Positions 35,824 to 44,930 of a DNA stretch of 64,000 nt are shown here, piece after piece. The notes beneath the pieces were generated by a model that ran no database searches, had not been told where the DNA came from, and saw nothing but the letters and a program-made list of their open reading frames with translations. The position numbers were made by a program, and so were the translations under genes. How positions within the stretch are numbered: the first letter of the stretch is position 1; each line of letters starts with the position of its first letter. The DNA is from Bacteroidetes bacterium MedPE-SWsnd-G2 (GTDB lineage Bacteria > Bacteroidota > Bacteroidia > Flavobacteriales > Flavobacteriaceae): assembly GCA_001874335.1 (NCBI GenBank), contig MPDE01000008.1, positions 1-64,000 on the forward strand. The letters run 5' to 3'.

Positions 35824-36576
35824 ATGAGCAAAGCAGGTGATATTATAAACCAAATTAGAAATACTATCAAATATTGGTGGTTATTTCTTGTTATGGGGGG
35901 CTTTCTTATTTTAGGAGGTATTTGGGTGTTATTATCACCGGAAGATAATTATTTGGATCTTACCTATCTATTTGGAGGGATAGTATTTGTAAATGGTGTT
36001 TTTGATATAATTTTTGCGGTATCAAATAGGAAGATTTTATTAGGTTGGGGAAGGTATTTGTTTGGGGGTATAATGGAAGTACTTTTAAGTATTGTTTTAT
36101 TGACTCATCCAGATTTATCCCTTACTGTATTGCCGCTTATTGTAGGTTTTTGGTTGCTATTTAGTTCAATGTCAATAATGTCTTCTGCTTTAGATTTGAA
36201 ATTGTTTTTTATTAATGGTTGGGAGTATATTTTGATATTTGGAATTACTCTAATGCTTTTTAGTATGGCAATTATTTTTAGCCCTTCATTTGGTTTTAAA
36301 TCTTTAGTTGCTATAACAGGAGTTTCAATGATTTTTTATGGCTTTTCATATGTAGCATTATCAATTAAATTAAAGCATGTAAAAGACTATATAAACAAGC
36401 GAATTAATGATTTTAAAAACAGTGTAATAGGTAAGTTTGGATTGTTGAAATCTAATGTTCTTGAAGAAATTATTAAATCTAAAGGGGAAAGTGCTCAAGA
36501 GTTAATAGATAAGCTAAAAACTAAGTTTGAAAATTTTGAAAAGCACATTTCAAAAAAAGAAAATACAGATCACTAA
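35824..36576 (+). CDS. HdeD-like (DUF308) membrane protein, paralogue of the preceding gene
   Basis: The 250-residue product repeats the layout of its neighbour: a similar opening (QIRNTIKYWWLFLVMGGFL against DVKNTIQYWWMYTLMGVLF), six membrane segments, and a Lys/Glu-rich tail predicted to be helical (residues ~190-250). The two genes clearly arose by tandem duplication and have diverged. Inner-membrane location is certain from hydropathy; what it does is not. Confidence 0.85.
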   Translation: MSKAGDIINQIRNTIKYWWLFLVMGGFLILGGIWVLLSPEDNYLDLTYLFGGIVFVNGVFDIIFAVSNRKILLGWGRYLFGGIMEVLLSIVLLTHPDLSLTVLPLIVGFWLLFSSMSIMSSALDLKLFFINGWEYILIFGITLMLFSMAIIFSPSFGFKSLVAITGVSMIFYGFSYVALSIKLKHVKDYINKRINDFKNSVIGKFGLLKSNVLEEIIKSKGESAQELIDKLKTKFENFEKHISKKENTDH

Positions 36577-36600
36577 TTCAATTTTATTAGAAAGTAGTTA

Positions 36601-37293
36601 ATGCAGTTTAGGAGTAAATTCGTTTTATTTATTGTTCTTATAGGTGTCTATGGCACTTGTTCTGCCCAAGATTATTTTGGGGAAATTACATTTCGTAAAA
36701 ATTTAATGAATAAGGAAAAATGGACCATTCATACTGAAGGGAAATTTAAAAACTCCTTCCAAAGTCCTGTTTGGTCTGGTATTGCATTGGATATGGTTGG
36801 TGTTTTTAGGCATAAAAAATGGAAGATTGATGGTGGTTTATTAATTTTATTTGTGGATGATACCGAATCTATTAATTTTTTCGAATTAAGACCAAGGGTA
36901 CGTGTAGCCTATACAATCCCTATAAAAAAACGATTTAAATTACTGCCAAGTGCAAGAATAGAAAGTAGAAATTTTCTCTATACCACCTCAGGAATTGCTA
37001 ATAGGTCTTTTTGGAGGCCAAGATTGAAGCTTGAATTAGATATTGATGTCACAAAGAAATCTAATTTAGAGACCCGCTGGGGTACTAATATAAGTTATGA
37101 GTGGTATTACAAAACAAATACTAGAACTGCCGAGAGATATGCCTCTTCACAAGAAATGGGAGCTGAATTAATATATTATGACAAAGCAAATCATAAATTT
37201 AAATTTGGTGTCTACTATCAATCTGTAAGAGATAATTTTGGTAGTAGTAGTAATACAATAACTAACTTTAGATTAAAGTGTTACATTTGGTAA
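36601..37293 (+). CDS. Outer-membrane DUF2490-like beta-barrel
   Basis: The 230-residue product has a signal peptide (FIVLIGVYGTCSAQ) and a run of amphipathic strands: WTIHTEGKFKNSFQ, WKIDGGLLILFVDD, FFELRPRVRVAYTIPIKKRF (ELRP motif), ARIESRNFLY, RPRLKLELDI. It ends in an aromatic-aliphatic strand (FRLKCYIW) with C-terminal Trp. This fits DUF2490, a Bacteroidota/Proteobacteria barrel family of unknown role. It is 24 bp after the HdeD pair and 16 bp before the DUF481 barrel gene, so all four are probably one transcript. Confidence 0.75.
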   Translation: MQFRSKFVLFIVLIGVYGTCSAQDYFGEITFRKNLMNKEKWTIHTEGKFKNSFQSPVWSGIALDMVGVFRHKKWKIDGGLLILFVDDTESINFFELRPRVRVAYTIPIKKRFKLLPSARIESRNFLYTTSGIANRSFWRPRLKLELDIDVTKKSNLETRWGTNISYEWYYKTNTRTAERYASSQEMGAELIYYDKANHKFKFGVYYQSVRDNFGSSSNTITNFRLKCYIW

Positions 37294-37309
37294 ACAATCA
37301 CGTTGAAAA

Positions 37310-38332
37310 TTGAAGAAGATTACTTTTTTATATACTCTATTATTTGTTTTAGGCTCATCAATTTTGTGTGTTGGGCAGAACGATACCATTAGATTACGAA
37401 ATAATGATGTTTTAGTTGGTGAAGTGAAATCTCTAACAACTGGTGTTTTGGTTATGGAAACCAGTTATAGTGATGATGATTTTAATATTGATTTTTCTGA
37501 AGTAGTTGGATTAGAATTAGAACACAATTTTATAATACGCACGTCTCAAGGTATTCGGCTATTTGGAAAAATAAAAACTAAAAGACCAGGCGAGGTCATT
37601 GTGACCGATGAAAATGGAGCATTACACATGTTATCCATAATTAACATTATTGGGTTAGACGCAGTTGAAGGTTCGTTTTGGAGTCGGTTTAGTGGAGGTT
37701 TTGATGTCGGGTATAATTTTACAAAGGCTAAAAACAATAGTCAATTAACTCTTGGATCTGCTATTTATCACAATAGTGAATTATGGAAATTTGCTTTTAC
37801 AATGGATATGCTAAGATCCTTACAAGATGATGTCGAAAGGATTATAAGGGATGATATTAAATTAGAACTTAGACGTGTTCTCAAAAAGGAATGGTATATC
37901 ATTTCTGACATCTCTTATCTGGCAAATACCGAGCAATCTATTAAAAGTAGGTATAGCCCAAGTTTAGGTTTTGGTAAGTATCTTATTACGACCAATAAGT
38001 TATATTTAGGGTTAACAACAGGTTTTACATATAATATTGAAAACTATGTTCAAGATACCTTAGATAAAGAATCCTCAGAGCTATTTGTGACCTTACAATT
38101 TAATATGTTTGATTTTAAAGATATTGATGTAAATACAGGTATAAGTTTGCATCCAAGTTTATCAGAAAGTAAGCGTTATCGTGTAGATTATGATTTGAAG
38201 TTTAAAATAGATTTACCATATGATTTTTATATAAAGCTTGGTTTTACACTTAATTATGACAACCAACCGGCGGTAGAAGGAACCGATACCGATTATGTGT
38301 TTACAAGCGGGATTGGTTGGGATATAGATTAA
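37310..38332 (+). CDS. DUF481 (YdiY-like) outer-membrane protein, TTG start
   Basis: The 340-residue product begins at a TTG codon; no ATG precedes the signal peptide (FLYTLLFVLGSSILCVGQ) in frame, and the gap to the upstream gene is only 16 bp. Residues ~25-115 form a small beta domain (DTIRLRNNDVLVGEVKSLTTG). Residues ~120-340 form the DUF481 barrel (SGGFDVGYNFTKAKNNSQLTLG to YVFTSGIGWDID). E. coli YdiY is an acid-inducible barrel of this family. It ends the long envelope locus and is followed by a bidirectional terminator. Confidence 0.8.
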   Translation: MKKITFLYTLLFVLGSSILCVGQNDTIRLRNNDVLVGEVKSLTTGVLVMETSYSDDDFNIDFSEVVGLELEHNFIIRTSQGIRLFGKIKTKRPGEVIVTDENGALHMLSIINIIGLDAVEGSFWSRFSGGFDVGYNFTKAKNNSQLTLGSAIYHNSELWKFAFTMDMLRSLQDDVERIIRDDIKLELRRVLKKEWYIISDISYLANTEQSIKSRYSPSLGFGKYLITTNKLYLGLTTGFTYNIENYVQDTLDKESSELFVTLQFNMFDFKDIDVNTGISLHPSLSESKRYRVDYDLKFKIDLPYDFYIKLGFTLNYDNQPAVEGTDTDYVFTSGIGWDID

Positions 38333-38333
38333 C

Positions 38334-38366
38334 AAAAAAGCGCCTCTTAAAAAGTGGCGCTTTTTT
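38334..38366. terminator. Bidirectional intrinsic terminator between convergent genes
   Basis: AAAAAAGCGCC and GGCGCTTTTTT form an 11-bp perfect stem with an 11-nt loop. It starts 2 bp after the DUF481 stop and ends 19 bp beyond the stop of the convergent gene, so it serves both. Confidence 0.9.
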
Positions 38367-38384
38367 ATATTATATAATGAGATT

Positions 38385-38810
38385 TTACATTTTATCCTTA
38401 AAAAATCTTTTTTCTGCAGCTTCAGTCAATTTCCCCCAATTTTTTAAATGCATTGCATATTGTTCTTCGGTTAAAATTTCTTTACACTCGCTGTTTACTT
38501 CTTTAATTTGCTTAGTAAATGCTCTTTTCTGTTCATCAACAGCTAAGTCACTGTCCTTGTCGTTAATGCGTTTAACTTTCACTACGTGATGAATAATGAT
38601 ATCTAAATACTGTTCTTCGACTTCATTAGTTAATTTCATCTTTTCCACTTCATTAGCAAACCACATTTGCATGTTATCCCTTTCAGCAGAAGTAAAAACT
38701 TCAACTTTATTTTCTTCTATTTTTTGTTGCACAGGAGTAAGTGTTTGTGCAGATACAACTGGAGCTAATGCTAGCGCTATTATTAGGGCTATTTGTTTGA
38801 TTGGTTTCAT
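38385..38810 (-). CDS. Small secreted protein of unknown function
   Basis: The 141-residue product has a signal peptide (IALIIALALAPVVSAQ). The mature part is predicted to be all helical and charged (NMQMWFANEVEKMKLTNEVEEQYLDIIIHHVVKVKRI, ending in GKLTEAAEKRFF). I do not recognise a family, though the pattern resembles small periplasmic metal- or stress-sensing helical proteins (CpxP/Spy-like). It shares the bidirectional terminator at 38334-38366 with the envelope locus and has no obvious operon partner. Confidence 0.6.
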   Translation of the reverse strand: MKPIKQIALIIALALAPVVSAQTLTPVQQKIEENKVEVFTSAERDNMQMWFANEVEKMKLTNEVEEQYLDIIIHHVVKVKRINDKDSDLAVDEQKRAFTKQIKEVNSECKEILTEEQYAMHLKNWGKLTEAAEKRFFKDKM

Positions 38811-38970
38811 ATATTATAATTTGTTTTTATTGTTCTTAATTTCAAATAACTCAAAAAATGTAAACAATAACAAGTTTTAAATACCTTAATTATTCTCTAA
38901 TTGATTGGTTATGAAACTCTTTTATCAATATTTGTGCCAAATTAGCATTTGAATTAATAGTGTAAATAAT

Positions 38971-39014
38971 TTGACCTTAGATTAAAAATGAATTCAATTT
39001 TAATCTAAGGTCAA
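38971..39014. repeat. 17-bp perfect inverted repeat
   Basis: TTGACCTTAGATTAAAA and its exact reverse complement flank a 10-nt loop that contains GAATTC. It lies 56 bp beyond the stop of the helicase at 39070 on the minus strand. It could end that transcript, but there is no good T run on the exit side, and the arms are longer than in the other terminators here. Confidence 0.6.
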
Positions 39015-39069
39015 GTAAAAGCAAACTCCTTTTAAAATTTTGGAATAAAAGTAGTTCAAATATTAGAAA

Positions 39070-40626
39070 TTAATCTTCAGGAGGATAGCCGTGAATATCT
39101 TCAAAAACTGTATCAAAGTTTTCTCTAATATAAGCTCTTAATTTTTTACGATAATCTTCATTTAACCAATTCACAAAATTGTAAGTGCTCTTACTTATGC
39201 ATTTTGTGTAACGATCAATTCTATGAGTGATATCGTCATTTAAGAGTTTAGATAAGGCGTAGGCATCGTATATGTCTTCACTGTTTTCAATACAAATATA
39301 AGCTTGTTGTTGAATAGAGCGTTCTAATACTACTTTAGAGGATTCGCCACTGTTAACAGCGTTGATATAAGTTTTTTTAATATCAAAAGAAACATCTTTT
39401 GATTTTTCAAACTCAACTCTAATTTTAGGAGGCATCTCATAGGTGAAATTGCTTTCAAGATCCTCATCATTAATAAGGTTGTCTAAATAGTAATTTGGTG
39501 ATTTAAATATTTTTTGCCAGTCAATATCTGCGCCCCAAGGTCCAAATCTGTGCAAGTTATTACCTAAATCAATAATTGTAAACTTGCGTTTATCTTTTAA
39601 TATACGTGATCCTCTACCAACCATTTGGTAGTAAAGTGCGAGGGATTTTGTAGCTCTGTTAAGTATGATGGTGTCTACTGTAGGCTCATCAAATCCAGTA
39701 GTTAAAATACTTACCGAAGTTAAAATGGCATTAGGTGTTTCCTTAAACCATTGTAATATTTTTTGGCGATCTTTTTTACTAGCAGTATTGTCTAAATGTG
39801 CGATTGGGTAACCGGCACTTTTAAAGGTGTCATAAACAAATAATGATGTATTAATTCCATTATTAAAAATTAGGGTCTTTTTGCCTTTGGAATGTTGTTC
39901 ATAGGCATACACTAATTTTTTTAGCATATCCGTATTGGTATATAAATCTTCAGAAGACTTTACAGTATAATCTCCGTTAGATCCAACTTCTAATGTTGTT
40001 AGCCCAACGTTATAAGAATACGTTTCGGCAGTGGCCAAAAACTCATTTAAAATTAAAGATTCAATGGTCTCTCCTACTATTAGTTCGTCGTAGTTACCTT
40101 TCATAGGTAAGTCTTTATTTGAACTTAATGGCGTTGCTGTTACACCTAAAATAAAGGAGTTGCTAAAAAATTTAAAAAGTTTAGTAAAAGAGTTGTAGTG
40201 CGCCTCATCAATAATAACCAATCCAATATCAGAAATATCAAGTTTGTCTTCTTGAAGCCTATTATTTAAGGTTTCTACCATGGCAACAAAACAACTGTAA
40301 TTTTGTTGGTCGTCAAGCTTAGCTTTACTATCAACTACCTTATTGCTAACATTAAACTCGTTTAGCATTTTAGAGGTTTGTTTACACAACTCAATTCTGT
40401 GTGTAAGAACTAATACTTTTTTTTGGTGATGTTTTAAATACTGTCTAACAATTTCAGAAAAGATTACAGTTTTACCACCTCCAGTTGGAAGTTGATAAAG
40501 TAAATGGTAGTCAGCTGGTTTTTCTTCAAAGCTTTTAAATACTTTGTTGATGGCTTCCTTTTGATAGTTATAAAGATCTTTTCCTTGTTTGCGGTCTACC
40601 GCTTCTGTTACAGCTAATTCTGACAT
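39070..40626 (-). CDS. SSL2/RadD-like DEAD/DEAH-box helicase (paralogue 1)
   Basis: The 518-residue helicase is a superfamily 2 ATPase: Walker A QLPTGGGKTVIFSEIV, a VLTHRIELCKQT motif Ia, Walker B LVIIDEAHYNS, motif III GVTATPLS, and motifs V/VI ILTTGFDEPTVD and QMVGRGSRILKDK. A C-terminal helical extension of about 120 residues has no recognised domain. It is about two-thirds identical by eye to the helicase at 49282-50796. Such enzymes act on DNA in repair. An exact -7 box sits 26 bp before its start. Confidence 0.88.
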   Translation of the reverse strand: MSELAVTEAVDRKQGKDLYNYQKEAINKVFKSFEEKPADYHLLYQLPTGGGKTVIFSEIVRQYLKHHQKKVLVLTHRIELCKQTSKMLNEFNVSNKVVDSKAKLDDQQNYSCFVAMVETLNNRLQEDKLDISDIGLVIIDEAHYNSFTKLFKFFSNSFILGVTATPLSSNKDLPMKGNYDELIVGETIESLILNEFLATAETYSYNVGLTTLEVGSNGDYTVKSSEDLYTNTDMLKKLVYAYEQHSKGKKTLIFNNGINTSLFVYDTFKSAGYPIAHLDNTASKKDRQKILQWFKETPNAILTSVSILTTGFDEPTVDTIILNRATKSLALYYQMVGRGSRILKDKRKFTIIDLGNNLHRFGPWGADIDWQKIFKSPNYYLDNLINDEDLESNFTYEMPPKIRVEFEKSKDVSFDIKKTYINAVNSGESSKVVLERSIQQQAYICIENSEDIYDAYALSKLLNDDITHRIDRYTKCISKSTYNFVNWLNEDYRKKLRAYIRENFDTVFEDIHGYPPED

Positions 40627-40651
40627 ATAAGTGTTCCTCTTTTTGAGCGCA

Positions 40652-40659
40652 CAAAATTA
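40652..40659 (-). promoter_or_regulatory. -7 promoter box for the helicase
   Basis: On the minus strand this reads TAATTTTG, an exact TAnnTTTG match, 26 bp before the ATG at 40626. A GAGG-like stretch before the ATG is visible as a possible ribosome site. Confidence 0.45.
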
Positions 40660-40724
40660 CTGAATTTTGTACGTTTTATAGTTTGATTTTGGTTATAAAA
40701 TTTGATGAAAATTCAAATTTTAAC

Positions 40725-41843
40725 TTACATTCTTACCACTTTAAACTTGATTCCAAGTGCTTTCTCAATCTCATGTAGTTTTTGTCCTTCACCTGCAACC
40801 GTAAGTGCTATAGACATGCCCCTTTTGCCTGCTCTACCTGTCCTACCACTTCTATGCGTATAATACTCTAAATGTTCAGGTAATTGGTGGTGAATCACAA
40901 ATTCTAAATCTTTTACGTCTATTCCTCGCGCAGAAACATCGGTAGACACTAATACCTTTAAAGATTCATTTCTAAAGGCACGCATAACCTTGTCTCTTTC
41001 CTTTTGAGTCATATCGCCTTCTAATGCACCGACCTCAAATCCTTCATCTTGCAATTGTTCGGCTAAAGTTTTGACTCCTGCTTTTGTACGACTAAAAATG
41101 ATACCTCTTTTAAAATCTTTTCGATCCAAAAGTTGACAGATCACACCTAACTTTTCATTAATAGATGTCGGTATATTATGATGGGAAATATTCTTGTTAA
41201 CAAGTGATTCTTTGTCAATCTCTACCTTAATGGCAGTATCAGACATATAGGTCTTTACTATTTTTTTAATCCCTTCAGGAAAAGTTGCAGAAAACAACCA
41301 AGTTTGACGTCTATTAGGTGTAAACTCAAGAATTTTATTCAGCTCCTTTTTAAAGCCCATACTAAGCATTTCGTCAGCTTCATCTAACACAACAGTGTCT
41401 ACTTCAGAGATATTTAAATGGTTTTGTTCAATGAGTTCTATCAATCTACCAGGAGTAGCCACAACCACATGAGTTGCACGTTTTAAGGCTTTAACTTGCT
41501 TGTCTATTTTTTCGCCTCCAAATACACCTTCCACAAATATTTTATTGTCATTGTATTTTGTGAATTTGAATAGTTGCTTTTTAATTTGCTGAACCAATTC
41601 TCTTGTAGGTGCCAAAATTAAAGCTTGAACATTTGAGTTTTCTGAATTAACATTTGCAAGTACAGGCAATCCAAAAGCAGCAGTTTTTCCAGTACCTGTT
41701 TGCGCTAAGCCAATAAAATCTCTATTAGATTTTAATAAAGTAGGTATTGCTTTTTCTTGAATTTCTGTAGGAGTTGTAATTCCTAATTCCTTTAAACTTT
41801 TTATGTAGTTCTTTTTTATTCCTAAATCAGAAAATGTGGCCAT
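40725..41843 (-). CDS. DEAD-box RNA helicase
   Basis: The 372-residue enzyme starts MATFSDLGIKKNYIKSLKELG, i.e. a Q motif with the usual ATPTEIQ (ITTPTEIQEKAIP). It has Walker A AQTGTGKTAAFGLP, DEAD box VVLDEADEMLSMGF, SAT (LFSATFP), and motifs V/VI (VSTDVSARGID, HRSGRTGRAGKRG). It lacks a long C-terminal tail and fits the CshA/RhlE-type helicases that remodel RNA and ribosome precursors. I placed the start at 41843: an upstream in-frame ATG would add 38 residues that lie over the promoter and the divergent gene. Confidence 0.9.
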   Translation of the reverse strand: MATFSDLGIKKNYIKSLKELGITTPTEIQEKAIPTLLKSNRDFIGLAQTGTGKTAAFGLPVLANVNSENSNVQALILAPTRELVQQIKKQLFKFTKYNDNKIFVEGVFGGEKIDKQVKALKRATHVVVATPGRLIELIEQNHLNISEVDTVVLDEADEMLSMGFKKELNKILEFTPNRRQTWLFSATFPEGIKKIVKTYMSDTAIKVEIDKESLVNKNISHHNIPTSINEKLGVICQLLDRKDFKRGIIFSRTKAGVKTLAEQLQDEGFEVGALEGDMTQKERDKVMRAFRNESLKVLVSTDVSARGIDVKDLEFVIHHQLPEHLEYYTHRSGRTGRAGKRGMSIALTVAGEGQKLHEIEKALGIKFKVVRM

Positions 41844-41862
41844 TATTAGTAATTTTGAAATG

Positions 41863-41870
41863 CAAAGATA
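41863..41870 (-). promoter_or_regulatory. -7 promoter box for the DEAD-box helicase
   Basis: On the minus strand this reads TATCTTTG, an exact TAnnTTTG match 19 bp before the ATG at 41843. It lies inside the longer in-frame extension, which supports the shorter start. Confidence 0.5.
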
Positions 41871-41924
41871 ATCCTTCTGCATGGCACTATTAAATTTATA
41901 TGAAACCAATTTGTACTCTTCAAT

Positions 41925-42749
41925 ATGCATAAACCATCTGATAAAATAACTCGTCAATTTGAAGGCTGTATTAAAACTCCTAATTTGTGGGTTGGATTAG
42001 GCCCAAATCAATTGGAGCAATTTCAACTTGATACACGAGTTCAAAAACGATTTGATTCTGAAAATTTAAATTTAAAGGGGCTTCGCTTAGGAAAATTAGT
42101 TGAGCAATTTTTAGCCTTTCAAATTTCAAATTCAAATCGGCCTTTTGAAGTTTTAGATGCAAACATGCAAATTCAAAATGGAAAGCAAACTATTGGGGAA
42201 ATTGATTTGTTATTGAAGAATAGTTCAGAAACAATTCATCTGGAAATTGTTTATAAATTTTATTTGTATTCAGAGGAAACTGGAAACTCCCAATTAGAGC
42301 ATTGGATTGGTCCTAATAATAAAGATAGTCTATATAAAAAAGTAGATAAATTAACTCATAAACAGCTGCCGCTATTGTTTAAAGAGGAAGTGAGGCCTTG
42401 GCTTGAAAAGTACAACCTTAATTGTAATGACATTAAGCAGCAAGTACTTTTTAAAGGTCAATTGTTTTTACCATATAATAGAACTATAATACTTGAGCCT
42501 TGGATTAATAAAAACAGTGTTTCTGGTTTTTATTTAAACTTTTCTAAGATAGAGTTGTTAGGTCAATGTAAATTCTACATCCCCGAAAAATTAGATTGGT
42601 TGAGTGAACTTCATGTTCAAGTAGACTGGATGACTTTTGAAGTAGCAAAAGAAAAGCTTCAAAGTTTTATGGAGAAACAAATTTCACCAATGTGTTGGAT
42701 AAAATATAAAACTGGGGTTCTTAAAAAATGTTTTATTGTGTGGTGGTAA
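41925..42749 (+). CDS. DUF1853 family protein
   Basis: The 274-residue cytosolic protein shows the DUF1853 pattern: an N-terminal FEGCIKTPNLWVG, a nuclease-like core with GKLVEQFLAFQI and QTIGEIDLLLKN, then TIHLEIVYKFYLYSE (the conserved L-x-E-x-x-x-K-F-Y-L block) and WIGPN. The E...ID/E-x-K arrangement resembles PD-(D/E)xK nucleases, but I cannot confirm a catalytic site. It diverges from the RNA helicase and precedes recQ by 42 bp, with its own recQ promoter in between. Confidence 0.75.
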   Translation: MHKPSDKITRQFEGCIKTPNLWVGLGPNQLEQFQLDTRVQKRFDSENLNLKGLRLGKLVEQFLAFQISNSNRPFEVLDANMQIQNGKQTIGEIDLLLKNSSETIHLEIVYKFYLYSEETGNSQLEHWIGPNNKDSLYKKVDKLTHKQLPLLFKEEVRPWLEKYNLNCNDIKQQVLFKGQLFLPYNRTIILEPWINKNSVSGFYLNFSKIELLGQCKFYIPEKLDWLSELHVQVDWMTFEVAKEKLQSFMEKQISPMCWIKYKTGVLKKCFIVWW

Positions 42750-42761
42750 TTTCAATTCCGT

Positions 42762-42769
42762 TATTTTTG
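42762..42769 (+). promoter_or_regulatory. -7 promoter box for recQ
   Basis: TATTTTTG matches TAnnTTTG exactly and lies 22 bp before the recQ start. A TTG near 42736-42738 could serve as part of a -33 element, though the spacing is long. Confidence 0.45.
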
Positions 42770-42791
42770 CGCACGACTTTATTCTCAATTC

Positions 42792-44906
42792 ATGACTGAT
42801 AACTATTCTAAAGAAACGCTTCTAAAAACTCTAAAATCTCAATTTGGTTATGATGCATTTCGCGGGCAACAGGAGGTTATAATTAATAATGTTTTAGAAC
42901 GAAAAGATAGTTTGGTTATTATGCCAACTGGTGGCGGTAAATCTATATGTTTTCAATTGCCATCATTGTTTTTAAAAGGCGTAACACTTGTAATTTCGCC
43001 ATTAATTGCTCTGATGAAAGATCAGGTAGATGGTTTGAAAAGTAATGGTATTGCAGCAGCGTTTTTAAATAGCAGTCAATCTTCTGAAGAACATAATTTA
43101 ATCTTAGAAAAAATATCTAAGCATGAATTACAACTTATATATGTAGCACCTGAAAGTTTGGCTTTTTTACAGCCCGTAATGAGTGAAGAGTACATATCTC
43201 TTATTGCAATTGATGAAGCGCATTGCATTTCATCATGGGGTCATGATTTTAGACCTGCATACCAGCAATTGGGCTTTTTAAAATCTTCTTTACCTCATAC
43301 TCCAATCATTGCACTTACGGCCACAGCAGATAAGGCTACTCGGCTTGATATTTTAAAACAACTTAAAATTGAATCCGCTAAAACCTTCATTAGTTCATTT
43401 GATAGGAAAAACATTCAATTGGATGTGCGATTGGCAAATAATAGGGTTGAACAAATATTTCAATTTTTAGATAATCATGAAGATGAATCTGGTATTATAT
43501 ATTGTTTAAGTCGAAAAACAACCGAGCAAATAGCAACAAAGCTGAAAGCCAAAGGGATTTCGGCTATGAGCTACCATGCAGGATTAAGTTTTGATGAACG
43601 TAATAGGGCACAAGAAGATTTTATCCATGACAAAATACAAGTGGTATGCGCTACTATTGCATTTGGAATGGGGATTGATAAATCTAATGTGAGATGGATT
43701 ATCCATTATAACATGCCTAAAAATATTGAAGGTTATTATCAAGAAATTGGACGTTCGGGACGAGACGGATTAAAAGCGCATGCACTAATGTTTCACAGTT
43801 ATGCCGATGTTATTCAATTAAAGAAATTTGCATCAGGTAGTAGTAATGAAGCTGTTCAATTGGCAAAATTAGATAGAATTAAACAATTCTCAGAAGCGAC
43901 GTCTTGCCGGAGACGCGTATTATTGGGTTATTTTGGAGAAGAGTTAAAAGAGGATTGTGGAAATTGCGATGTCTGTAAACATCCTCCAATATTTTTTGAT
44001 GGCACGATTATCGCTCAAAAGTTTTTATCAGCCGTTACTCGATTAAAAGAATCGGAGCCATTGGGAGTTGTCGTTGATGTGCTAAGAGGTGCTCAAAATG
44101 CCAACGTTTTAAATAATAATTACCAAGTATTGAAATGTTATGGCATCGGAAAAGATATTTCTTGGGTGCATTGGCAACAATATGCCGTACAAGTTTTAAA
44201 CCAAGGGTATTGTGAAATTGCATTTCATGAGAACAATGCTCTCCGATTAACTAATATGGCTAAGGAGGTTTTATTTAATGGAAAAAAAGTGCTTTTAACA
44301 GAAGCCAAAGATAGAACGACTGCAAGTCCTAAAACACCTAAACCCAAACAGAAAACCGCAAAGAGCACCGGATTGTTTGAGCGTTTAAAAAAGGTACGTT
44401 ATACTATAGCTTTAGAAGAAGGCATACCAGCATATTTAGTTTTTAATGATGCAACATTAAAGGAAATTGAACGTGTTAGACCTGAATCGGACGAAGAGTT
44501 TTTGAGTATTAGTGGTGTCGGTCAACGAAAATTAGAAGTTTATGGTGATGAGTTTTTAGAGGAAGTGAGAAGCTTTGTGAGGTCTAAACCTAAAAAGGTA
44601 AAAAAGACTGAAACCCATATAGAAACCTATAATTTATACCAACAAGGCTTGTCTATTGATGAGATTTCCATTCAAAGAAAACTAAAGCCAACAACCATTT
44701 ATTCTCACATCGCAAAACTTTATAGTGATGGCAAAAAAATAAACATTAATGATTTTGTTAGTAATTCTGAAATTGAAGCTGTAAAGCGCGCTAAATCGGA
44801 ATTGGATAAACCAAATTCGTTAAAACCGTATTTCGAATATTTGAATGAAGAAGTTGATTATTTTAAAATTAGACTAGCGCTTAGTGTTATTGACAAAAAC
44901 TCTTAA
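42792..44906 (+). CDS. recQ: ATP-dependent DNA helicase RecQ
   Basis: The 704-residue helicase unwinds recombination and repair intermediates 3' to 5'. Walker A is IMPTGGGKSICFQLPS, Walker B IDEAHCISSWGHDFRPAY, motif III ALTATAD, and motif VI YYQEIGRSGRDG. The RQC zinc site follows (CRRRVLLGYFGEELKEDCGN, then CDVCKHPP). An HRDC domain lies at ~535-605 (LKEIERVRPESDEEFLSISGVG), and a C-terminal helix-turn-helix (LSIDEISIQRKLKPTTIYSH) is an add-on typical of this branch. Topoisomerase III follows 84 bp downstream, matching the known RecQ-Top3 partnership. Confidence 0.95.
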   Translation: MTDNYSKETLLKTLKSQFGYDAFRGQQEVIINNVLERKDSLVIMPTGGGKSICFQLPSLFLKGVTLVISPLIALMKDQVDGLKSNGIAAAFLNSSQSSEEHNLILEKISKHELQLIYVAPESLAFLQPVMSEEYISLIAIDEAHCISSWGHDFRPAYQQLGFLKSSLPHTPIIALTATADKATRLDILKQLKIESAKTFISSFDRKNIQLDVRLANNRVEQIFQFLDNHEDESGIIYCLSRKTTEQIATKLKAKGISAMSYHAGLSFDERNRAQEDFIHDKIQVVCATIAFGMGIDKSNVRWIIHYNMPKNIEGYYQEIGRSGRDGLKAHALMFHSYADVIQLKKFASGSSNEAVQLAKLDRIKQFSEATSCRRRVLLGYFGEELKEDCGNCDVCKHPPIFFDGTIIAQKFLSAVTRLKESEPLGVVVDVLRGAQNANVLNNNYQVLKCYGIGKDISWVHWQQYAVQVLNQGYCEIAFHENNALRLTNMAKEVLFNGKKVLLTEAKDRTTASPKTPKPKQKTAKSTGLFERLKKVRYTIALEEGIPAYLVFNDATLKEIERVRPESDEEFLSISGVGQRKLEVYGDEFLEEVRSFVRSKPKKVKKTETHIETYNLYQQGLSIDEISIQRKLKPTTIYSHIAKLYSDGKKININDFVSNSEIEAVKRAKSELDKPNSLKPYFEYLNEEVDYFKIRLALSVIDKNS

Positions 44907-44930
44907 TAAGTTTCATTAAAATGCTATACT

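Noticed and set aside
41844-41957. 38-residue N-terminal extension of the DEAD-box helicase
   Set aside because: It has no homology to the family start, would lie over an exact promoter box and overlap the divergent gene.
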